From Streptococcus sp. SN-1 (GTDB lineage: Bacteria > Bacillota > Bacilli > Lactobacillales > Streptococcaceae), in assembly GCF_041154385.1 (NCBI RefSeq), contig NZ_AP028929.1:1550001-1614000 (forward strand): a stretch of 64,000 bases of DNA. Reading direction: 5' to 3'. Shown here in pieces: positions 1 through 6,075 of this stretch; the first letter of the stretch is position 1; every line of letters begins with the position of its first letter. Both the position numbers and the translations under genes were made by a program. The notes beneath the pieces were generated by a model. It saw nothing but the letters and a program-made list of their open reading frames with translations, was not told the DNA's origin and did no database searches.

Positions 1-1
1 T

Positions 2-568
2 CTTGTTCCCTTTGGATTGATTTCCGTAACCAATGTTGGGATTTCCATGTTGTCCACTCGTTTCACGGGAAAATTAAGCAAATGGGGAAATTATTTTGGT
101 ATTGTTAATACCATTTTGTCCGGTGCTATTGATTATATCCTTGGAAATAAGGCGGCTATTATCACCTATCCCGTCACCTTCCTCATTTATACCTTTGCTA
201 TTAAGAAATGGGAAGCTTCGCAAGAAGGCAGACCCAACCAAATGAGCCAAAAACAGGTAAAAGTGGCGGCCATCATCATTTCAATCATCGCCTTCCTCTT
301 TGCCTTTGTGACCAACTATATCGGATATGGGGGCAAGATGAATCTCCTTGCCTACGTAACAACTATTGCCTTCGCACTGTCTCTCATTGCCAATGCTTTG
401 AATGCATTGAAACTAACAACTCAGTGGGGTTTTTGGTTGATTTACAATTTCGTTCAGCTGACAAAGGCTGGCATTCAAGGAAACTTTGCCAATATCGGAA
501 AATACATCTTTTATATCCTCAATGCAATCGGAGCTTTATTTGTATGGAATGATGAAGAAGTAAAATAA
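2..568 (+). CDS. pnuC: PnuC-family nicotinamide riboside transporter, 3' part
   Basis: Partial gene: the frame is open to the left edge, so the N-terminus lies outside the window; about 188 residues are seen of a family usually near 250. Hydrophobic helices alternate with short loops, including a conserved-looking W-G-N-Y-F-G-I segment near the start and a basic stretch rich in Q/K between helices. PnuC proteins are inner-membrane facilitators importing nicotinamide riboside for NAD synthesis; assignment rests on the recognised sequence. The next gene on the same strand starts 122 bp downstream behind its own promoter. Confidence 0.8.
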   Translation, partial: LVPFGLISVTNVGISMLSTRFTGKLSKWGNYFGIVNTILSGAIDYILGNKAAIITYPVTFLIYTFAIKKWEASQEGRPNQMSQKQVKVAAIIISIIAFLFAFVTNYIGYGGKMNLLAYVTTIAFALSLIANALNALKLTTQWGFWLIYNFVQLTKAGIQGNFANIGKYIFYILNAIGALFVWNDEEVK

Positions 569-632
569 TAGAAGGAAACTCAAATAAAGAAATCTAATAG
601 AATCTCCTTACTAAAATTTTTTATCATTTTAC

Positions 633-661
633 TTGTAACTCCCATTCTTTTGGAGTAGAAT
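633..661 (+). promoter_or_regulatory. Promoter of the two small membrane-protein genes
   Basis: A -35-like TTGTAA (633-638) and a -10 TAGAAT (656-661) are separated by 17 bp and lie 29 bp before the ATG at 691. The spacer carries a short inverted repeat (ACTCC at 638-642, GGAGT at 652-656) that could be an operator. No regulator can be named. Confidence 0.45.
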
Positions 662-690
662 GAAGCTAGATAAAAGAGGGAGGTCATCTT

Positions 691-1104
691 ATGAAAAATC
701 TCTTTAGAATCCATTTTGCAGCCATCGTAGTCAGCGATTTGCTACTGTTAGTAACTTTCAGACCCCGATACGAACTTTCTTTGGAGAGAGGCCTGATTTT
801 TTGCTTCATTTTCATCCTTGCTCAAGGACTCCTGCTATTTCGCTTGGTCAATCGACTCAAAAAACATTTCTCTGAGATTTATCTTCAGATGAACAAAAAA
901 ATTCTCCTTTACTACTTAGAGATTCTCTCCGCCGACCTACTATTATTTGTCTTTTTAGCCATCACTGGCCCTCAACATTTTTACTCTCTTACTCCAGTCT
1001 TTACTTCCTGTCATTCTACTTTTTATTATATAACGGCTAGCCACCTGAGAGAAAACTATCCAGACTTTTACGATAAACACATCTCTTTGTGGGAGTGTCT
1101 CTAG
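691..1104 (+). CDS. Small integral membrane protein, paralogue 1
   Basis: 137 aa, not recognised as a named family. About four hydrophobic segments: residues about 8-24, 35-52, 72-95 and 98-112. A basic amphipathic stretch (R-L-V-N-R-L-K-K-H-F) lies between the second and third. The C-terminus D-K-H-I-S-L-W-E-C-L matches the end of the next gene. RBS gggagg lies 8 bp before ATG. The downstream gene has the same length (137 aa) and layout, including the L-x-x-x-L-x-x-H-F-S-x-x-Y-x-Q motif, so the two are tandem duplicates and probably co-transcribed. Function unknown. Confidence 0.7.
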   Translation: MKNLFRIHFAAIVVSDLLLLVTFRPRYELSLERGLIFCFIFILAQGLLLFRLVNRLKKHFSEIYLQMNKKILLYYLEILSADLLLFVFLAITGPQHFYSLTPVFTSCHSTFYYITASHLRENYPDFYDKHISLWECL

Positions 1105-1122
1105 TGAAAAGGAGGTTTTATC

Positions 1123-1536
1123 ATGAAAAACATCATCTACATCAAAACCATTCAACTCCTTATCATCGATGGAATCATGCTGGCATTTTTGACATTTAAA
1201 GAGGGGCTCACTTGGGATTGGATTTTAATTTATAGCGGTTGGCTCATTTTCTTTCATCCTGTGCTATTGACCTATCTGTCTAATCAGCTTTGTGACCACT
1301 TTAGTCAACTCTATTCCCAGATTAGACCGCGATTCTGGCGTTTTTCCTTGCAAATCCTCCTATGGGATAGTCTAATGATTCTCTCCTTGCTGTTTTTAAG
1401 GGGTATTCCACTTTTCCTTCAGGGCACTCTCCTCATCCTAGGACATCTCATCCCTTCCTATCGCATAAGCCAAAGCCTGAAAAGAGATTTTCCTAAGGCC
1501 TATCAGGAACCGATTTCTTTTTGGAGTATTTTATGA
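1123..1536 (+). CDS. Small integral membrane protein, paralogue 2
   Basis: 137 aa and the same plan as the upstream gene: hydrophobic N-terminus, a central H-F-S-Q-L-Y-S-Q motif, two further hydrophobic segments and the ending I-S-F-W-S-I-L. It begins 18 bp after the upstream stop behind a strong aaggagg RBS, so the two form one operon, which ends at the hairpin at 1545-1576. I do not recognise the family. The pair could act as a heteromeric membrane complex, but that is inference from duplication alone. Confidence 0.7.
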   Translation: MKNIIYIKTIQLLIIDGIMLAFLTFKEGLTWDWILIYSGWLIFFHPVLLTYLSNQLCDHFSQLYSQIRPRFWRFSLQILLWDSLMILSLLFLRGIPLFLQGTLLILGHLIPSYRISQSLKRDFPKAYQEPISFWSIL

Positions 1537-1544
1537 TAGATGAG

Positions 1545-1576
1545 AAAAACCAAGCCGGCTGGGCTTGGTCTTTCTT
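1545..1576. terminator. Bidirectional terminator between convergent genes
   Basis: ACCAAGCC (1549-1556) pairs with GGGCTTGGT (1561-1569) around a GGCT loop. T-rich tracts lie on both sides, serving the membrane-protein operon (+) and relA-dtd (-). Confidence 0.8.
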
Positions 1577-2018
1577 ATCTATTTTTAGTATCTAGGATAA
1601 TGGTAACTGGCCCATCATTGACCAGCTCAACCTGCATATCCGCTCCAAAAATGCCTGTCTGAACGGGTATTTCTTGCGCTAATTTTTGATTGAAAGCATC
1701 ATAGAAGTCTGATGCCATATCAGGCTTGGCTGCCCCTGTAAAGGCTGGACGATTGCCTTTCTTAGTATCCGCAAAGAGGGTAAACTGAGAAATAGAGAGG
1801 ATTTCTCCTTCAATATCTTTGACAGACAGATTCATCTTGCCTTCTGCGTCTGAAAAAATCCGCATGTTGACAAGCTTTCTCACAGCATAGTCCAAATCTT
1901 CCTCTTGGTCCTCTGGTCCAACACCAACCAGCAATAAGAGTCCCTGATTGATTTTTCCCTGAACCTGACCTTCGATACTCACTTGGGCTTTTTTAACCCG
2001 TTGGATAATGATTTTCAT
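1575..2018 (-). CDS. dtd: D-aminoacyl-tRNA deacylase
   Basis: 147 aa, full length for the DTD family. It hydrolyses D-amino acids mischarged on tRNA (D-Tyr-tRNA and others, also Gly-tRNA-Ala) in the cytoplasm. Family motifs visible are S-Q-F-T-L-F (about residues 77-82) and the C-terminal N-D-G-P-V-T-I, which form the chiral-selective pocket across the dimer. The gene follows relA by 29 bp on the same strand, the usual relA-dtd pairing in Firmicutes, and its stop sits at the edge of the shared terminator. Confidence 0.95.
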   Translation of the reverse strand: MKIIIQRVKKAQVSIEGQVQGKINQGLLLLVGVGPEDQEEDLDYAVRKLVNMRIFSDAEGKMNLSVKDIEGEILSISQFTLFADTKKGNRPAFTGAAKPDMASDFYDAFNQKLAQEIPVQTGIFGADMQVELVNDGPVTIILDTKNR

Positions 2019-2047
2019 AATAGCCTTTCTAGTAAGAGCTAGGACAA

Positions 2048-4270
2048 TTAGCCATTGGTCCGTTTAACAGAGTAAACTTCTGGCACACTCTTAATCTTGT
2101 CCACAACCGTGGTTAGCGTCGAGAGGTTGGCAATTCCAAAGGATACATGGATATTAGCAAATTTCATATCCTTGGTTGGTTGGGCGTTGACTGTTGAGAT
2201 ATTCTTGGTTGTGTTTGAAAGAACTTGCAGTACATCGTTCAATAGTCCTGTACGGTTGAGACCATAGATATCGATATGAGCCATATACTCCTTATTTGAG
2301 TTTGAATACTGGTCTTCCCATTCCACATCAAGGAGACGTTGCTCGTAGTTTTCTTGTGCACGCAGATTCATACAGTCCACACGGTGAATAGCCACACCAC
2401 GACCCTTGGTAATGTAGCCGACAATATCGTCACCAGGTACGGGGTTACAACACTTGGCAATCCGCACTAGGAGACCTGAGGCACCTTCAATGACCACTCC
2501 ACCCTCATGCTTGACCTTGAGGGTTTCTTTGTTTTCAACCTTTACCTCGCCCCCTTTGACAAGTTCCTCTGCCTCCGCCTTGGCCTTGGCACGTTCTTCT
2601 TCACGGCGTTCTTTTTCAGTCAGACGGTTAAAGACGGTAATCGCACCGATTTCTCCAAAACCAATGGCCGCAAAGAGGGATTCTTCTGTTTTATAGCTAG
2701 TCTTTTGCAGAACTTGGTCCATGTGGCGCTTGTCCATAAATTTATTGGCTACATAGCCATTTTCTTGGAACTGGGCCATCAACATTTCACGCCCCTTGTT
2801 GACAGACAATTCCTTATCTTGGTTTTTAAAGAACTGACGAATCTTGTTACGCGCCTTGCTGGTCTTGACCATATTGAGCCAGTCACGACTTGGTCCAAAG
2901 GAGTTCGGATTGGTGACAATTTCAACCTGATCCCCTGTCTTGAGCTTGGTTGTCAGTGGAACCATACGGCCATTGACCTTGGCACCAGTTGCTTTTTCCC
3001 CTACTTTAGTATGAATTTCGTAGGCAAAATCAATAGGTCCTGAATCTTTTGGAAGAGAGCGGACAGCCCCATCTGGAGTAAAGACGTAAATCTCCTCAGC
3101 CAGATAGTTTTCCTTGACAGAGTCCACAAATTCCTTGGCATCATCAGCCTGGTCTTGGAGCTCCATCATCTCCTTGATCCAGTTCATCCCAATAGCTGAT
3201 TCCTTGCTGTTGACTTGCCCCTTAATGCCTTTCTTATAAGCCCAGTGAGCCGCAACCCCGTACTCAGCCACCTCGTGCATGGCTTTAGTTCGAATCTGGA
3301 ATTCGATCGGCCCTTTTGGCCCATAAACTGTCGTATGGATAGACTGGTAACCATTGGCCTTTCGGTTGGCGATATAGTCTTTGAAACGACCAGGCATGGG
3401 TTTCCAAAGTTCATGCACATAACCCAACATGGCATAAACATCACTTTGGGTATCTAAAATACAGCGAATAGCAATCAGGTCATAGATTTCCTCAAACCGT
3501 TTTCTCTTATCCTGCATTTTGCGGAAAATAGAGTAAATATGCTTGGGACGACCATAAATCTTCCCTCTCAAGTGATGATCTGTCGTATATTCCTCTAATT
3601 TTGTGACTACCTCATCCACCAAGGCTTCACGCTCTCTGCGTTTTTCCTTCATCATATGGGTAATCTTATAAAACTCCGTAGGATTGAGATAACGGAAAGA
3701 CAGGTCTTCCAATTCCCATTTGACACTGGAAATCCCCAAACGATGGGCAAGCGGGGCATAGATTTCCATAGTTTCTTTGGAAATACGCTCCTGCTTGTCT
3801 TTACGAAGGTGTTTTAGCGTCCGCATATTGTGCAAGCGGTCAGACAGTTTGACCAAGATAACACGGATGTCCTCAGACATGGCCATGAGCATCTTACGAT
3901 GATTTTCAGCTAATTGCTCCTCGTGAGACTTGTACTTGACCTTACCGAGCTTGGTAACCCCATCGACAATCACGCGCACATCAGGACCAAACTCTCTTTC
4001 CAAATCATCCAAGGTCGCATCTGTATCTTCTACCACATCATGTAAGAAACCACAAGCTACCGTTACAGCATCTAGCTTGAGTTTGGCTAAAATACCTGCC
4101 ACTTGGATAGGGTGAATGATATAAGGCTCACCTGATTTGCGGTATTGACCACTATGGCAATCCACCGCATAGACCAAGGCCTTATGGACAAAATGGACAT
4201 CCTCTTCTGTTAAATATTCTTTTGTTAAAGCGACAACTTCTTCGCCTGTTAAATTCACTTCTTTTGGCAT
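2048..4270 (-). CDS. relA: Bifunctional (p)ppGpp synthetase/hydrolase Rel
   Basis: 740 aa, the standard long RSH layout. The N-terminal HD hydrolase carries H-D-V-V-E-D (about 77-82); the synthetase domain follows (about 200-340) with the conserved Y-Q-S-I-H-T. Then come TGS (about 395-455, starting E-I-Y-V-F-T-P-D-G), a conserved Cys pair C-C-N-P-V-P-G-D-D (about 615), and a C-terminal ACT domain. Rel makes and degrades the alarmone in response to amino-acid starvation on the ribosome. Hydrolase and synthetase signatures both look intact. Leads the dtd operon. Confidence 0.97.
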   Translation of the reverse strand: MPKEVNLTGEEVVALTKEYLTEEDVHFVHKALVYAVDCHSGQYRKSGEPYIIHPIQVAGILAKLKLDAVTVACGFLHDVVEDTDATLDDLEREFGPDVRVIVDGVTKLGKVKYKSHEEQLAENHRKMLMAMSEDIRVILVKLSDRLHNMRTLKHLRKDKQERISKETMEIYAPLAHRLGISSVKWELEDLSFRYLNPTEFYKITHMMKEKRREREALVDEVVTKLEEYTTDHHLRGKIYGRPKHIYSIFRKMQDKRKRFEEIYDLIAIRCILDTQSDVYAMLGYVHELWKPMPGRFKDYIANRKANGYQSIHTTVYGPKGPIEFQIRTKAMHEVAEYGVAAHWAYKKGIKGQVNSKESAIGMNWIKEMMELQDQADDAKEFVDSVKENYLAEEIYVFTPDGAVRSLPKDSGPIDFAYEIHTKVGEKATGAKVNGRMVPLTTKLKTGDQVEIVTNPNSFGPSRDWLNMVKTSKARNKIRQFFKNQDKELSVNKGREMLMAQFQENGYVANKFMDKRHMDQVLQKTSYKTEESLFAAIGFGEIGAITVFNRLTEKERREEERAKAKAEAEELVKGGEVKVENKETLKVKHEGGVVIEGASGLLVRIAKCCNPVPGDDIVGYITKGRGVAIHRVDCMNLRAQENYEQRLLDVEWEDQYSNSNKEYMAHIDIYGLNRTGLLNDVLQVLSNTTKNISTVNAQPTKDMKFANIHVSFGIANLSTLTTVVDKIKSVPEVYSVKRTNG

Positions 4271-4351
4271 TTCTACTCTCCAATTCTTCCTACCATTTTA
4301 TCACTTTTTTAAGAATATGAAAACTAGATTGGAACAGAATAAGAAAAAAAT

Positions 4352-4393
4352 AATTCAGAATTGATTGACAATTCTGAATTATTGCTCTATAAT
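4352..4393 (+). promoter_or_regulatory. Consensus sigma-A promoter with perfect 11-bp dyad operator
   Basis: TTGACA (4365-4370), 17 bp, TATAAT (4388-4393): a full consensus promoter. AATTCAGAATT (4352-4362) and AATTCTGAATT (4370-4380) form a perfect inverted repeat that brackets the -35 box, so a bound dimer would block polymerase. The first product downstream is a decayed frame, then the small exported protein at 4615. The regulator is not identifiable from the window. Confidence 0.75.
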
Positions 4394-4462
4394 ATATTAC
4401 GAAGTTAGATTTTAAACTTAGGTGATAGAAGGAGAGATAGAAGAACGGAAACTATATTGTAA

Positions 4463-4564
4463 CCGAAAGACTTTCTGACTTCCCCAATTCCATTGAAGAT
4501 AAGAAAGATAAACGATGGAACTCGTGTCACATACACTGGTACCTTGACTGGATTTTGGAATTAA
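4463..4564 (+). pseudogene. Remnant of a gene related to the small protein downstream
   Basis: No intact ORF, but the frame ending at the TAA of 4562-4564 reads I-N-D-G-T-R-V-T-Y-T-G-T-L-T-G-F-W-N. This resembles the C-terminus of the next gene (A-N-D-G-V-Y-A-T-Y-E-G-Q-L-T), with N-D-G, T-Y, G, L and T in register. An RBS-like aaggagag lies at about 4429-4436 with no start codon behind it, and the frame is closed upstream at 4460. Interpreted as a frameshifted duplicate; the similarity is short. Confidence 0.4.
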
Positions 4565-4614
4565 AAATCCTCAAAATACTTTCTTTTATCCTTTAGTTTA
4601 TAAGGAGAACACCT

Positions 4615-4878
4615 ATGAAAAAAACTGCTATTTCTATCTTTGCTCTCCTAGTGTTAGGAGTTAGCTGCCTGTTCCTATTCAGTCAGCAAAGCTATAAAAA
4701 AACAGTCGTTCAATACTATGCTAACGACCAGAACCTGCCCAATAGGATAACTTATAGTGAATATAGCGATAAACGAGAAGCCAACTACGGTGGCACTCTA
4801 AACATCACGTCTATCAAACAAGCTAATGACGGAGTTTATGCAACCTATGAAGGGCAATTGACACCTCTCCAATATTGA
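4615..4878 (+). CDS. Small exported or membrane-anchored protein of unknown function
   Basis: 87 aa. M-K-K-T then a hydrophobic segment (about residues 5-23) ending at a Cys is signal-peptide or anchor-like, but G-V-S-C is a poor lipobox. The rest is polar and Tyr-rich (Q-Y-Y-A-N-D, Y-S-E-Y-S-D), with the ending N-D-G-V-Y-A-T-Y-E-G-Q-L. RBS aaggag is 9 bp upstream. The only convincing promoter is the dyad-controlled one 220 bp upstream, so this gene is probably under that repressor. Size and exported nature would fit a secreted peptide or immunity-type protein; I cannot assign a function. Confidence 0.6.
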   Translation: MKKTAISIFALLVLGVSCLFLFSQQSYKKTVVQYYANDQNLPNRITYSEYSDKREANYGGTLNITSIKQANDGVYATYEGQLTPLQY

Positions 4879-4886
4879 TAAATTGA

Positions 4887-4922
4887 TAACCAGCCTGTCT
4901 TCATCTAGTCATGCTGGTTTTT
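4887..4922 (+). terminator. Rho-independent terminator
   Basis: AACCAGC pairs with GCTGGTT around an 18-nt loop, followed by TTTTA, 9 bp after the stop of the small exported protein. Confidence 0.7.
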
Positions 4923-4973
4923 AAGTTCATTCTAAATACTTACCTATTCACCCTAACTGTGCTATACTTAATG

Positions 4974-5126
4974 TATACTCAATGAAAATCAAAGAGCAAA
5001 CTAGGAAACTAGCCACAGGTTGCTCAAAGCACCGCTTTGAGGTTGTAGATAGAACTGATGAAGTCAGTAACATATATACGGCAAGGCGACGTTGACGCGG
5101 TTTGGATTTGATTTTCGAAGAGTATT
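4974..5126 (-). repeat. BOX element (A-B-C type, reverse orientation)
   Basis: Starts TATACTCAATGAAAATCAAAG (reverse of boxC end) and closes with GATTTTCGAAGAGTAT (reverse of boxA start). About 153 bp implies one boxB module. It lies just upstream of the MBL-fold gene, whose ATG is 27 bp after it. Confidence 0.9.
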
Positions 5127-5153
5127 AGTGCATTCTTTGAGATTGGAGCTAAC

Positions 5154-5783
5154 ATGAAAATCCATAAAACCGTGAATCCTGTTGCCTATGAAAATACCTA
5201 TTATTTAGAAGGAGACCAATATCTCATCCTTGTAGATCCTGGCAGCCATTGGGAAGCTATTCGTCAGACAATTGAGAATATCAACAAACCAATCTGCGCT
5301 ATTCTCTTGACCCATGCCCATTATGACCATATCATGAGTCTGGACTTGGTTCGTGAGACTTTTGGCAATCCTCCTGTCTATATCGCAGAGAGTGAAGCCA
5401 GCTGGCTCTACACTCCTGTTGATAATCTCTCTGGGCTCCCTCGTCATGATGATATGGCAGATGTTGTCGCAAAACCTGCAGAACACACCTTTGTATTTCA
5501 TGAGGAATATCAGCTGGAAGAATTTCGTTTCACTGTCTTGCCAACACCAGGTCACTCTATCGGTGGCGTTTCTATCGTCTTTCCTGATGCACACCTAGTC
5601 TTGACAGGAGATGCTCTGTTCCGCGAAACAATTGGACGGACGGATCTTCCGACTGGTAGTACAGAGCAACTCCTCCATAGTATCCAGACCCAACTCTTCA
5701 CCCTACCAAACTACGACGTCTATCCAGGACATGGTCCAGCTACTACTATCGCTCACGAAAAAACTTTCAATCCTTTTTTCTAG
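5154..5783 (+). CDS. MBL-fold metallo-hydrolase (glyoxalase II-like)
   Basis: 209 aa. The metallo-beta-lactamase fold is shown by H-A-H-Y-D-H (about residues 53-58), a further metal-binding H in P-G-H-S-I-G-G (about 134) and a bridging D in L-T-G-D-A-L-F (about 153), then Y-P-G-H-G-P with the last metal His. The pattern is that of glyoxalase II/YcbL-type hydrolases, which split thioesters such as S-lactoylglutathione; the substrate here is unknown. No signal peptide, so cytoplasmic. RBS ttggag precedes ATG at 5154. A BOX element occupies its leader. Confidence 0.9.
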   Translation: MKIHKTVNPVAYENTYYLEGDQYLILVDPGSHWEAIRQTIENINKPICAILLTHAHYDHIMSLDLVRETFGNPPVYIAESEASWLYTPVDNLSGLPRHDDMADVVAKPAEHTFVFHEEYQLEEFRFTVLPTPGHSIGGVSIVFPDAHLVLTGDALFRETIGRTDLPTGSTEQLLHSIQTQLFTLPNYDVYPGHGPATTIAHEKTFNPFF

Positions 5784-5817
5784 CAAGATGATGATATATA
5801 TCGCAATTTAAGTAAAC

Positions 5818-5924
5818 TATAGCAGTTTGAAATTGGAATAGTACAACATGACTTCTAATTCATTTTTCTAAATTACTTTCAATTTTCCAATCGATTTGTT
5901 CAGATTTTATTTCATCTCACTATA
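5818..5924 (+). repeat. RUP-type 107-bp repeat, copy A
   Basis: Exactly 107 bp from TATAG to CTATA. It aligns along its length with the copies at 55552-55658 and (reverse) 57521-57626; shared blocks include GGAATAGT, ATTTGTTCAG and TTTTATTTCAT. The length, TA-flanked ends and host match the Repeat Unit of Pneumococcus, thought to be mobilised by IS630-Spn1. The family name is from memory; the repeat relationship is seen directly. Confidence 0.7.
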
Positions 5925-5945
5925 TTTATACTATTGTAGAATTAT

Positions 5946-6035
5946 AAAAACGCATAATATCAGATGTAGAAAATTTGATATTATGCGTTTTATCATGAAA
6001 AGATTTTCTAAATTATCTCCTCAAATTGATTTTTT
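5946..6035 (-). repeat. Terminator-like dispersed repeat, copy 1
   Basis: A perfect 16-bp inverted repeat (AAAACGCATAATATCA 5947-5962; TGATATTATGCGTTTT 5976-5991) lies downstream of the LPXTG gene stop. A second copy with the same stem logic and the same following block (CTCAAATTGA) sits downstream of ileS at 23855-23950. On the minus strand the stem runs into TTTTT, so it can act as a terminator. It may be a mobile terminator-type repeat; I cannot name the family. Confidence 0.6.
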
Positions 6036-6075
6036 CACAGTCTAAAATAATTGATAGATAAACTATGAATTTGGG

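Noticed and set aside
2507..3043. 178-aa plus-strand ORF inside relA
   Set aside because: Antisense frame of a clearly coding gene, low-complexity composition, no RBS.
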